Shown here one piece after another: positions 6,175 through 14,323 of a stretch of DNA of 16,899 nt. The translations under genes and the position numbers were made by a program. The notes under the pieces were generated by a model. It worked only from the letters and a program-made list of their open reading frames with translations. It was not told the origin of the DNA and searched no databases. The DNA comes from CAZQLE01 sp964593905 (GTDB lineage Bacteria > Chloroflexota > Anaerolineae > Anaerolineales > Anaerolineaceae): positions 1 through 16,899 of the forward strand of contig CAZQLE010000068.1 of NCBI GenBank assembly GCA_964593905.1. Direction: 5' to 3'. How positions within the stretch are numbered: the stretch's first letter is position 1; the number at the start of each line of letters is the position of its first letter.

Positions 6175-7197
6175 ATGGCCAACCCGGTTTATGGAACCGA
6201 TTGGAACTCTCTGAAGAAACAGACGTTACAGCTTGCCCCGGAGGCGACCGCAGGCACGCCGGCGACCACCGGATTTAAACGGCTGCATGGGCTCAGCCTG
6301 GATGCCTCACCGCAATTTGAAACGGAGGTCACCGCACCACGCGGGGCACGCTTTGCCGCCCTGCAGGAGACCAAAAAAGAATGGGCGCAAGCCGGGCTAA
6401 GCGGCAAGCCCGATTTTAACGAGATCGACTTCCCGTTGGCCTCGGTGATCTGCAAGCCGACCAAGACGGGCACCGGACCGAGCTATACCCGAGTTTATGA
6501 GCTGCTGAATACGGCTGCCGCCGGCGAGGCACAGCAGACTTACACCCTACAGCAAGGGGATGCCAACCTGTGCGAGACCTATGCCTACGGGTTGATGCAA
6601 GATTATCAACTTGTTTTTGATCGTGAGGCGGGGATCTCGCAGAGCGGGAACATGCGTTTTCGGGCGGTGGATACGGCAACTGCGCTGGTGACCGCCGGGG
6701 TGACCGATATCGCAATTTCACCCATGCGCGGAAGCGGGGTGGATATCTGGGTGGCTGATACGCCGGCCGGCCTGGCAAGCGCCGGGAACAAGGTGCTGTT
6801 GCCATGGGCTTACACCTGGGGCATCAACTCGCGCGCGGACGATTACTGGGCGCTGAATACCGAGTTTAGCGGGCCGGCTTTCTTTGCGGAAGGTGAGAGC
6901 CAGGGGTTTGCCGGGTCGCTAAAGGTGCCCACAAAATGGGGGCTGCCAAAGTTTTTGGCCAACATCCGGGCGAACAGCCTGGTTTATATCCGGGTCAAGG
7001 TCCTGGGAAAGAAAATCGACACCGGGCCGGATGTGTATGAGTCTCTCCAGATTGACCAGTGCTGGTTTGTGCAGAACATTCCCACCGACAACCAGAAAGC
7101 CGCCTATAGCAAGACCATTGAGCTGGTCGGGGCGCAGTCAGATGATGCGACCTGGAAAAAGAGTGTTGAAATCACCCTGGTGAACGGGATCGTTTAA
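6175..7197 (+). CDS. Major tail (tube) protein
   Basis: A 340-residue protein that polymerises into the tail tube. Start ATG 6175 follows TAGGAGCG. The placement between tail terminator and the tail-assembly chaperones is diagnostic. Residues include an N-terminal arm, a strand-rich core (TYTLQQGDANLCETYAYG, then DYQLVFDREAGISQSGNMRF), and a C-terminal half with LPKFLANIRANSLVYIRV and TKTIELVGAQ-like strands. The 'GL..d~~l.~~.....~~sg.~~~' core and the aromatic-rich C-terminus resemble the larger phage tube proteins, but I do not recognise a named family. The length suggests an extra domain compared with the ~150-250 residues usual for the class. Confidence 0.72.
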   Translation: MANPVYGTDWNSLKKQTLQLAPEATAGTPATTGFKRLHGLSLDASPQFETEVTAPRGARFAALQETKKEWAQAGLSGKPDFNEIDFPLASVICKPTKTGTGPSYTRVYELLNTAAAGEAQQTYTLQQGDANLCETYAYGLMQDYQLVFDREAGISQSGNMRFRAVDTATALVTAGVTDIAISPMRGSGVDIWVADTPAGLASAGNKVLLPWAYTWGINSRADDYWALNTEFSGPAFFAEGESQGFAGSLKVPTKWGLPKFLANIRANSLVYIRVKVLGKKIDTGPDVYESLQIDQCWFVQNIPTDNQKAAYSKTIELVGAQSDDATWKKSVEITLVNGIV

Positions 7198-7200
7198 TCC

Positions 7201-7530
7201 ATGCCCATTTCAATTGACAAGCTTAAACGAGTCAGAGTAGTTACGATCCCCTGGGGAGATGAGACGATCAGTCTGAGTTATATTCCGCGCCGGTGGGATG
7301 CCTCCTTTGTCGAACGGCACAATGCGCTGGTGGAAACCGAGCAAGACGGTGGGCGAGAGCGGTACATTTTTACGCTGCTGACCATGCTGCACGGTTGGGA
7401 TGTGACCAACGACGGCGCACCGGCAACGATCACCGAGGGCCTGCTCGGTCAGTTTGATGACCCTGTGCTGCTGGTGATGTATTTGGCCATCCGGCGCGAC
7501 ATTGAAGCCAGCGAGGAAAAAAAAAGCTGA
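7201..7530 (+). CDS. Tail assembly chaperone, short (G-like) product
   Basis: A 109-residue product that, with its frameshifted form, binds the tape measure during tail assembly and is absent from the virion. It starts three bases after the tube-gene stop with no strong ribosome site, so it is likely coupled to it. It is an acidic protein with a helical core (VERHNALVE..., FTLLTMLHGWDV, TEGLLGQFDDPVLLVMYLAIRRDIEAS) and ends EEKKS immediately before TGA. The A9 run at 7517-7525 lies in the last codons. Position between tube and tape measure fits the family rule. The short size is typical. Confidence 0.75.
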   Translation: MPISIDKLKRVRVVTIPWGDETISLSYIPRRWDASFVERHNALVETEQDGGRERYIFTLLTMLHGWDVTNDGAPATITEGLLGQFDDPVLLVMYLAIRRDIEASEEKKS

Positions 7531-7772
7531 TCGCTGCATGGGCTGTCGAGCCGGCGCTGTATTTGAGCTCGACCCCGATGGACCTGATCGATGAATTTCT
7601 GGACTTTGACGACTGGGCCGCTCTGGCGCGACACCTGAACTGTTCGGTGTTCGACCTGCTGGAGCGGCCTGATCGTGAGGCGTGGATGGAGCATTGGAAA
7701 CGACGCGATTATGCATTGAGCGAGATGCGCGCAAGCGCAGAAGAAGAAAGGAGGCGGAATCATGGGCGTTGA
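7201..7772 (+). CDS. Tail assembly chaperone, frameshifted (GT-like) product
   Basis: If ribosomes slip -1 on the A9 run, frame 1 (7201-7524) joins the frame running 7524-7772, giving about 190 residues. The second part reads LIAAWAVEPALYLSSTPMDLI and then DEFLDFDDWAALARHLNCS, with a helix-rich acidic/aromatic pattern and a basic C-terminus (EEERRRNHGR). That frame has no credible start of its own: the first start-like codon is a TTG at 7563 with no ribosome site, and an ATG comes only at 7578. Its stop overlaps the start of the tape measure gene by 11 bases. The geometry (short frame, slip site at the end, overlapping -1 frame reaching the tape measure) is that of lambda G/GT and its many siphophage equivalents. 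The slip itself is inferred. Confidence 0.7.
7517..7525 (+). other. Predicted -1 programmed ribosomal frameshift site
   Basis: Nine consecutive A. In frame 0 the codons are GAA AAA AAA AGC TGA, so A-AAA-AAA is available as a slippery heptamer and the stop follows two codons later. After slipping -1 the ribosome reads AAG CTG ATC into the T-like frame. A TGA close downstream favours slipping; I did not find a clear strong downstream hairpin or pseudoknot in the next 40 bases. Confidence 0.65.
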
Positions 7773-9822
7773 GGCATTTGCACTTTACGGACTGGTTGGG
7801 CTGCAGGGCGCTGAAAAAACCCAGCAGGGGTTGCAGGGTGTCTCGCGGGAGGCGGATAAGACCAAGAAGGGTTTGGGAGGGGTGAGCGGCGGGATGAAGG
7901 GCTTGACCACCACCCTGGGCATAGCGGCTGCAGCAGTGGCCACCTTCGGGGTGGCGTGGACCAAGGCGATGGAACTGGGAAAGGCTGGTGCACAGGTCAC
8001 CCAGACTGGGCAGAGCTTCGAAGGGCTGATTCAGCGCATGGGTGGGACGGGCGAAACGCTGGCAGAGTTACGCAGGGAAAGCAAAGGTACGGTAGACGAT
8101 TTAAAGCTGATGAGTTCGACCACGGCGCTGCTTTCGGGCACCTCTGGACAGCTATCCAAAGCGCTGCTCAACGCCACACCAGAATTGATGGAGATGGCCA
8201 AGGCAGCCAACAAACTAAACCCGACCCTGGGCGACACGACCTATATGTATGAATCGCTGGCTCTGGGCATTAAGCGGGGCTCGCCGATGATTTTGGATAA
8301 TCTGGGGATTACGGTCAGCATCGAGCAGGCCAATCGGAAGTATGCCGATTCCCTGGGGGTGAGCGTAGACGCATTGACCAAAGAGCAGCAACAAATGGCG
8401 CTGCTCAACGCCGTGCTGGAAAAAGGTGGGATTCTGGTTTCGCAGGCAGGGGGGAATACGGATTCAGCAACGGACAGTTTTGCGCGATTTGATGCCGCCT
8501 CCAAGAATCTGGCCGACGAACTGAAAGCAGGGCTTGCGCCTGCGCTGGCCGAAGTGGCTGAGGGAGCAACCTGGCTGATCACTTATAGTAAGCGGGTGGA
8601 TGAGGCTTTGCAGACCCACGCCACTGAGGTGATGAAAAATACAAAAACCTATGACGACTATGTGACCGAGATGCTGCGCGCTTCTGTCGCAGCCGGCAAG
8701 ATCGACGAAGCGAGCATCAGCAACGTAAAAAACCTGGGCGCGAACAGTGACAGTGTGCAAAACCTGATGAAAAGCCTCGGTTATATGTCGGAGGCGCAGT
8801 ACACGGGATCGAAAGCGATTGCGAACAGCACCCAGTATGTTGACCGGTGGGATAAGGCCATTGAGGATGCCACCACAGGCGCATTGCAAGGATTTGACGA
8901 GGCTGCCAAGGCCATCGAAGAGTACAAAAAAACCATGGATGAAGCTCAGCAAGTGGCGCGTGATTTTTATGTCACGCAGAGTGGGTTAAGCGAGAGCCTG
9001 AAGGACGCCCAAAATGCAGACCTGGCCAGGGTGGCAGTGGACCAACTGAACGAGTCGCTGCAAGCCGGCACCATCACCCAGAGCCAATACGATGCGGCGG
9101 TGAAGGATGCCCAGCTCACCTATGGCCTGGCGACCGCGAAAAGCATCGCCCTGGCCGAGAATATTGCAGCCGTGACGGCTGCCGCGGCGACCGGGATCAT
9201 TCCGCAGGCACAGCTCGCCGAGGCCCTGGCTGCCCTGAATGAAGATGCGGCCGATGGCGCAGTAAGCCTGGAGGCGTTACTCATCAAGCTGGGTGCAAAC
9301 AAGGGTGAGGCGAAGGCCTTTGCCGATGAGGTGGCTGCCGCGGCTGACGCCAACAAGCGACTGGCCGACCAGCCTGGAAAGATCAGCGACAGCGCCAAGC
9401 TGGCAGAGGATGCACTTGCGCGAATGGAAGAAAAGTTTGATGGGGTCGGTGGCAAGGCCGATGACAGCGCCGGGCAGGTGGAGAACTTTGCCAAGCAGGT
9501 CGAAGCTCTGCGCGATCGGATAAACGAGCTTAAAGATAAAAAAGTGACCATCACCCTGGATACGATTGGCAATGCCCCACCAGTGGACGTGGGCGGGGAT
9601 GCAAACACCGCAAAGTATGGCGGCGCGTCTGGTCTTGATTACACTGTGCCGCCAGGGTACCCACATGACAGCTACCCTGTGCGGGCGCAAAGCGGCGAGC
9701 GGGTGATTGTGATGCCGGCCGGGCAAAGCGGGCCGGTGGGGGGAAACCGTTTCTACGGAAACGTTACGTTCGTGGTGCAAGGGGGCTCAATCGATGACAT
9801 GATGAGCCAGGTGAGGAGATAA
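7762..9822 (+). CDS. Tail tape measure protein
   Basis: A 686-residue protein that sets tail length and is ejected first. Strong ribosome site AAAGGAGGCGG just upstream of ATG 7762. It is almost wholly helical and rich in A, E, K and Q, with a hydrophobic segment at residues ~48-66 (TTLGIAAAAVATFGVAW) of the kind that helps membrane penetration, and a coiled-coil part around residues 560-610. The C-terminus (residues ~620-660) has GGASGLDYTVPPGYPHDSY and SGERVIVMPAGQ, the common tape-measure end. With about 0.15 nm per residue the tail would be near 100 nm, if the usual relation holds. One exact 16-bp dyad copy lies near its 3' end at 9748. Confidence 0.9.
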   Translation: MGVEAFALYGLVGLQGAEKTQQGLQGVSREADKTKKGLGGVSGGMKGLTTTLGIAAAAVATFGVAWTKAMELGKAGAQVTQTGQSFEGLIQRMGGTGETLAELRRESKGTVDDLKLMSSTTALLSGTSGQLSKALLNATPELMEMAKAANKLNPTLGDTTYMYESLALGIKRGSPMILDNLGITVSIEQANRKYADSLGVSVDALTKEQQQMALLNAVLEKGGILVSQAGGNTDSATDSFARFDAASKNLADELKAGLAPALAEVAEGATWLITYSKRVDEALQTHATEVMKNTKTYDDYVTEMLRASVAAGKIDEASISNVKNLGANSDSVQNLMKSLGYMSEAQYTGSKAIANSTQYVDRWDKAIEDATTGALQGFDEAAKAIEEYKKTMDEAQQVARDFYVTQSGLSESLKDAQNADLARVAVDQLNESLQAGTITQSQYDAAVKDAQLTYGLATAKSIALAENIAAVTAAAATGIIPQAQLAEALAALNEDAADGAVSLEALLIKLGANKGEAKAFADEVAAAADANKRLADQPGKISDSAKLAEDALARMEEKFDGVGGKADDSAGQVENFAKQVEALRDRINELKDKKVTITLDTIGNAPPVDVGGDANTAKYGGASGLDYTVPPGYPHDSYPVRAQSGERVIVMPAGQSGPVGGNRFYGNVTFVVQGGSIDDMMSQVRR
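9748..9763. repeat. 16-bp hairpin-forming dyad, copy 2
   Basis: CGTTTCTACGGAAACG, identical to 5959-5974. The stem CGTTTC/GAAACG closes a TACG loop. It lies inside the tape measure gene about 60 bases before its stop and encodes RFYGNV here against VSTET in the other copy. Confidence 0.55.
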
Positions 9823-9826
9823 CAAC

Positions 9827-11746
9827 ATGACCATGACACCTGTTTCTTTTGGTAGTCTTGCACTCAATAACGCAAATTATCAGGCCATTATCCCAGTCGA
9901 AGCGCCGGCGAGCTGGCGCGCCAACCTGGTCGAAAATCAGCGCAGCGGTGCATTCCCCCAGGCGGCCAGTCTGCAAATGGACGGCATTACCTTCCCAATG
10001 CGAATCAACATCCGCGGAAGCGGAAGTCTTAGGGAACTGCAGAAGACTTTCAATAACCCTGAGTATTACAGGGGGCTTGAACTCGTTAAACTGATTGCCC
10101 AGGATGATCAGGGCTCACAGTGGAGCATGATGGTCGTCTCGCTGAACCTGATCGATACCGGGCAAAAGGGTGCAACCGCGCTTTTGCGGGCTGCTTACCC
10201 GATTTGGGAGCGTGAGAGCGTCACACCGTTGACCTGGAACATTACAGCCAGCGGCCAGACTAAAATCATCAGTCCGGGCGGAAACGCGCCGGCACTGCCC
10301 GTCTACGAGATTACACCGAAGGGTGCCAACGGCGGGGACTATGCTACAGCCTGGCCGATCACGGTTTATAACCGCATGAATGTAAAAGCGGTCCGGTATC
10401 CCCTGCAGATTGTGAGTGGGTGGGATACAGCAACCCTGGTCAGCGGTGGAAACCTGCGGTCTGACTGCGCCGATGTGCGGGTGGTGGTGGATGGGCAGGA
10501 AATCGATCACTGGCTGGTACGACCCAACACGGCTAACACGGCTATCTGGGTCAATCTCAATCTATCACCCAAAATCGAGCTTAAGCTGGGAACTGCCATT
10601 CCTGCCACCGGCGCGGTGGGTGAGATTGTGTTTGACAAGAGCGCGGCGGCTGCGCTGAAACTGCTGCCGGCTGCCGGCATCCTGAGAATTGGAGCCGAGG
10701 AATTTACCTACTCGGGCAAGAACGAAAAGCTGCTGAAGGTCGGCGGGGTGCAGCGAGCGCAGCGCAACACGAGCATGGCCAGCCATGCAACCGGGGTGAG
10801 CTGCATCTGGATCGAACATGATATTCAGGTGCTGTACGGCTTCTCGGGTGCGCTGGCCCGCGAGGTGGATGAGCGGTACCGGCCGGCGTTTGAGCTGACC
10901 GGCGACAATGAGACCTGGCAATACCTCACCTTTGGGGATGTGGCCCGGTTGAATGCGGGCGGATGGGTCGGGTCGGTGATCAAGAGCGCCGGCAAGCTCT
11001 CATTTGTGTATACAGCCGTGCATGACGCCACAGACGCGGATCCGGTGGATGTCACCGGGATGGCCATCTCGCCCTACCTGAGCCGCAATCGCTGGGCAGG
11101 CGATTCAGCAGATCTCGAATGGCGGCTGTATAACCCGTTCGGTCTGACTTCGATCGAGGCCAGCGGCGAAAAACTGCGGCGAGGTACGAAGTGGCCAACT
11201 TTGAAGATTCAAAAATCAGCAGATGGCAGCCGGTGGCTGGATTTGCGCATTGAGACCAGCCCGGTGAACGCTGATACATGGACCGCATTCACCACCACGG
11301 TGCTAAACACCGCACCAACCGCCTCGTTTGTACCGCGCTATGTGCGGGTGGACCTGGCCGGGGTGATTGACAGCGCCGAGACGGCCGCGGCTCTGGCCGA
11401 GCTGAATGCAGTGACCGTTAAACCCATTGCGACCAATATCCCCATGGTGATCGCTGGCACTGTAAACGCGAACTATCAGTTTGATGCCACGCTGATCAAC
11501 GAAACCACGGGGGAAAGCCTGCGATTGATCTACCCGATGGTGGTCAATAAAACCCTGATTGTGGATAGCAGCCTGAAACGGATTGACTACCTGGGGCAGA
11601 GCGCTGAACCTGCACTGCAACCCTACCCTCGGCGGGGTGAGTGGCTGCCACTGCGGGCAGGGGTGGACAACACTTTGCGGTTTGAAGCCACGGCGACAGG
11701 GGCCGTGGAAATTGTTATCAAATATCGGGAAAGGAAGGTCTGGTAA
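9827..11746 (+). CDS. Distal tail protein (Dit-like) with large central insertion
   Basis: Dit rings cap the tail end and hold the hub and receptor-binding parts. This 639-residue protein has a Dit-like N-terminus (residues 1-~140: a strand-rich domain with FPMRINIRGSG, a YRGLELVKLIAQDD loop and SMMVVSLNLID) and a Dit-like C-terminal part (residues ~545-639: ATLINETTGESLRLIYPMVV, LIVDSSLKRIDYLG, then WLPLRAGVDNTLRF and VEIVIKYRER, the classical galectin-like 'N.tTg..l.l...l.iDt..r.V' end). Between them ~400 residues are inserted: residues ~178-250 look like a DUF2341 domain (WPITVYN...DVRVVVDGQEIDHWL...AIWVNLNL); residues ~262-330 carry an IRIGAEEFTYSGK / GVQRAQ / SHATG beta module common in phage tails; and residues ~400-515 resemble a carbohydrate-binding/F5-8-type sandwich. 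GTGAGGAG precedes the start; a second ATG at 9833 is possible. Confidence 0.72.
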   Translation: MTMTPVSFGSLALNNANYQAIIPVEAPASWRANLVENQRSGAFPQAASLQMDGITFPMRINIRGSGSLRELQKTFNNPEYYRGLELVKLIAQDDQGSQWSMMVVSLNLIDTGQKGATALLRAAYPIWERESVTPLTWNITASGQTKIISPGGNAPALPVYEITPKGANGGDYATAWPITVYNRMNVKAVRYPLQIVSGWDTATLVSGGNLRSDCADVRVVVDGQEIDHWLVRPNTANTAIWVNLNLSPKIELKLGTAIPATGAVGEIVFDKSAAAALKLLPAAGILRIGAEEFTYSGKNEKLLKVGGVQRAQRNTSMASHATGVSCIWIEHDIQVLYGFSGALAREVDERYRPAFELTGDNETWQYLTFGDVARLNAGGWVGSVIKSAGKLSFVYTAVHDATDADPVDVTGMAISPYLSRNRWAGDSADLEWRLYNPFGLTSIEASGEKLRRGTKWPTLKIQKSADGSRWLDLRIETSPVNADTWTAFTTTVLNTAPTASFVPRYVRVDLAGVIDSAETAAALAELNAVTVKPIATNIPMVIAGTVNANYQFDATLINETTGESLRLIYPMVVNKTLIVDSSLKRIDYLGQSAEPALQPYPRRGEWLPLRAGVDNTLRFEATATGAVEIVIKYRERKVW

Positions 11747-12789
11747 TGTCTGTGATCACTGTGTTTGATCGATCCGGGCGCCGGCTGGGAGAGGTTCTGC
11801 AGAACTGCGACCGGGAATGGGTGGTGAATGAAGCCGGGGATGCATCGTTCTCGTTTTCGGCCCCAGAAGAGATGGCGCGGTATGCAGGCCGAAACATGGC
11901 TGAGATGCTGAACCACGGGAACCTGGTGCTGGTTGAGCATGACACCCTGCCGCCCTGGTGCGGGATCCTTTATATGGAGGACTGGGCGGATGGCATCCCA
12001 ACCTATCGGGCCAGGGGCGCAGGGTGGGCGCTGGCCAAAGCAACACCCACGGCGGTGCAAAAGATCACCGGGCCGGCGGGGCAATTGTGGAAACGCATTT
12101 TGGAGATCACCAATAGCCAGGTGGATTGGAAGGTCGCCCCAGGCGAGATTTATCTGGGGGGGCCACAACGTGAGGAAACGCTCGAGATGGTTGATCTGGA
12201 GCGCGAGACTCAGCGCATTGCTTCACGCGCCGGCAATTTTTACGACGTGCAACCGGAGTTCTCTGGCGGGCTGCTGCGCCTGGTGGGGAACTGGTATGGC
12301 CGGCAGGGTGTGGATAGCACCGTGCGACTGGTAGAGGGTGATAACCTGCGGCTGCCGGCAGGCAGCGTGATGCGGGTGAGCAGCGAGGTACTGGCCAGCG
12401 ACGTGATTGGGATTAGCAATGGAGCCACGTCTGCCAGCCGAGCCGCTGCCATTGCGCGGGATGAGGAGAGCGCTGCCAGGTGGGGACGGCGTTTTACCAG
12501 CGAGATGTTTGATAACGTTTCTCAGCAGGGGACAGCGCAGCAAAACGCGCAAGACCTTTTAGAGCAATGCAAGCGGCCCGAGCGTCGATTGAGATTGGAG
12601 GTTTTGAACGTGCGCGAGACCTTTGGAGCGCTGCGAATCGGCAATACCCTGCCGGTGGAGTTGATTGGCTGCGGATGGAGGGAGGACGGGAGTGGGTTGG
12701 GATGGTCTGGCCGGGTGCGGGTGCTAGCCATGCGATATGAGGAAAACAGCGATTCTGTAGCTCTGGCAGTGGAGGAGGTGAGGCAATGA
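11746..12789 (+). CDS. Tail-tip hub / tail-associated protein (Gp37-like)
   Basis: A 347-residue protein of the siphovirus 'ReqiPepy6 Gp37-like' type (baseplate hub/Tal N-terminal region). TAATG overlap with the Dit-like gene and an AAGGAAGGT ribosome site. Typical parts: an N-terminal strand 'SVITVFDRSGRRLGEV', a central region starting 'LVLVEHDTLPPWCGILYMEDW', a YRARGAGWALAKA stretch, and a C-terminal part ending LRLEVLN and NTLPVELIG..., where the family forms trimeric hub rings. No lytic (lysozyme or peptidase) domain is seen, so it would be a structural hub only. Position between Dit and fibre is as expected. Confidence 0.68.
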   Translation: MSVITVFDRSGRRLGEVLQNCDREWVVNEAGDASFSFSAPEEMARYAGRNMAEMLNHGNLVLVEHDTLPPWCGILYMEDWADGIPTYRARGAGWALAKATPTAVQKITGPAGQLWKRILEITNSQVDWKVAPGEIYLGGPQREETLEMVDLERETQRIASRAGNFYDVQPEFSGGLLRLVGNWYGRQGVDSTVRLVEGDNLRLPAGSVMRVSSEVLASDVIGISNGATSASRAAAIARDEESAARWGRRFTSEMFDNVSQQGTAQQNAQDLLEQCKRPERRLRLEVLNVRETFGALRIGNTLPVELIGCGWREDGSGLGWSGRVRVLAMRYEENSDSVALAVEEVRQ

Positions 12790-14255
12790 ACGGTGTTGAG
12801 CGACAATATCAACCTGGTAATGTTTTCGACGCGCTGGAGAAACAACGGCAAGAACTGGAGATGGCTCGCCGGGCAGAGGTGCGCGCGGATGAGGTATCTG
12901 AGGTATCTGATGATCTGGGAGAAATGAGGTCCGGGCGGTTTTTGGCGCTAACCAGTGGGAGCGACCCAACTGACGGGGATGCGAACGGGGTGTTTATGAG
13001 CAGTTCACCAATTGAGTTCCCGGAGGGAACGGTGAACGTAGGCGGTGTGAAAGATGGACGTTTGCAGTTTGGGATCTCGGCGCTGGATGGGTCGGCGATG
13101 TTTGCGGGCGGGAAGGGGACACTTAATTATGACGGGTTGAATTTGAATGGAATCCGTTATGGCATGAAGATGCGAGCCACAAGCAATATGAAAGAGCGGA
13201 TTGGCTCCATTGAAATGGGAACCAAAGAAAACGGCAACCCGATCCTACAAATCAATTATTATGGGGCGCCCTCTGGAGAACTCGTAGTCAATGGAGATGC
13301 AGAAACCGGAGATACGAGCGGATGGTCAGCTGGAGCCAATACCCAAGTAACCAGTGATCCGAATGAGATCATCAGTGGAAATTACTCCTTTAAACTGTTG
13401 TTGACCAATAACAGTTATGCAAGCCTGGAAACACCCTCGAATGCGCGAATCCAGGTGTCGGATACCAAAAAGTATTTACTGCGGTTTAAAGCTATAGGAC
13501 GACTGGATTCAGACGATCAGGACGCGGGAGACGGGCGGATTTTGCGCGTGTTTTTGATCTGGAGGGATTCCCTGGGGAATGGTGTTTCAGGGGGGCCGGA
13601 ATACAGGGCGATTGATTACACGTTCTATGAGCCACTGGATTTATCTGAGTATGAAATTCTAGTGTTCCCCCCGTTGAGCGCGACCCAGTTAAGCATGAGT
13701 TTTCTTTATGGAAGTGCTTTGGGAATACAGCCGGGATACATGATCCTGGATGACATATCGCTGCAAGAAGTAGAAACGGGCACCCGATTGACCATCGACG
13801 ATGATGGGTTTCATGTCGCGACTGGACAGTGGAAAAAGCAAGGACCGACGCAGAATCGCGGCACAAGCTCCTCCTTTTCGGTGCAAATTGCGCGCATTCA
13901 CGTGCGGCAGACCATCAAACTGCATGCGGTTGAGGTCGATATTCGCAATCTTTCCACCTATACGCTGTCTTACCTGCGCGGTCCCAATATCACCCAAAAA
14001 TGGGCGGATCTGGCGCCGGGAGCTTTGCTTGGAGCAGGGTCCAAATCGGTCATCACCCTGAGCAAGCCGCTGATCCTTACACCAGGTATTCACTATCTTG
14101 CATTAAGCGCCAGCAGTGCGACAACCTGGTGGGATTACAACGCAGCTACCTATCAGGTGGATGATCTGTTCTTTGATGGCGTGTATTACAACACCACCTT
14201 GAATAGTTTTAGTCCACCGTGGCGATTGGTTTACACCCCGGTGCTCTGGGGTTAA
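12786..14255 (+). CDS. Tail fibre / receptor-binding protein with carbohydrate-binding module
   Basis: A 489-residue protein, ATGA-coupled to the hub gene and the last of the plus-strand run, where receptor-binding proteins usually sit. Residues 1-~50 are a helical anchor (NVFDALEKQRQELEMARRAEVRADE), residues ~60-160 a glycine-rich strand region (a likely shaft), residues ~164-330 a CBM4/9-type jelly-roll: ELVVNGDAETGDTSGW, ISGNYSFKLLL, and YMILDDISLQEV mark the classical 'NG.fE..~..gW', 'G..sl' and 'dDv.l' points. The end (residues ~360-489) is another beta domain with LTPGIHYLALSASSATTWWD. Base composition falls from about residue 135 onward (25 of 60 G+C at 13381-13440), below the upstream tail genes, suggesting this half was exchanged. 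Terminator follows. Confidence 0.72.
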   Translation: MNGVERQYQPGNVFDALEKQRQELEMARRAEVRADEVSEVSDDLGEMRSGRFLALTSGSDPTDGDANGVFMSSSPIEFPEGTVNVGGVKDGRLQFGISALDGSAMFAGGKGTLNYDGLNLNGIRYGMKMRATSNMKERIGSIEMGTKENGNPILQINYYGAPSGELVVNGDAETGDTSGWSAGANTQVTSDPNEIISGNYSFKLLLTNNSYASLETPSNARIQVSDTKKYLLRFKAIGRLDSDDQDAGDGRILRVFLIWRDSLGNGVSGGPEYRAIDYTFYEPLDLSEYEILVFPPLSATQLSMSFLYGSALGIQPGYMILDDISLQEVETGTRLTIDDDGFHVATGQWKKQGPTQNRGTSSSFSVQIARIHVRQTIKLHAVEVDIRNLSTYTLSYLRGPNITQKWADLAPGALLGAGSKSVITLSKPLILTPGIHYLALSASSATTWWDYNAATYQVDDLFFDGVYYNTTLNSFSPPWRLVYTPVLWG

Positions 14256-14276
14256 GGATAGGGAAAACGGACAATA

Positions 14277-14304
14277 AAAAAGCCGCCTGAATTGGGCGGC
14301 TTTT
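14277..14304. terminator. Bidirectional terminator between the converging tail fibre and methyltransferase genes
   Basis: AAAAGCCGCC-TGAATTG-GGCGGCTTTT: a 6-bp G/C stem extended by an A/T-rich base, with T-runs on both strands. It stops the late operon from the left and the methyltransferase transcript from the right. Confidence 0.85.
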
Positions 14305-14323
14305 GGGTGAAATACGGTCCAGA

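Noticed and set aside
7563..7772. Independent start of the second chaperone frame at TTG 7563
   Set aside because: No ribosome site; the A9 slip site and frame overlap explain expression better.
12891..12908. Tandem 9-bp repeat GAGGTATCT
   Set aside because: Small in-frame duplication (EVSEVS) in the fibre helix; a slippage event without further meaning.
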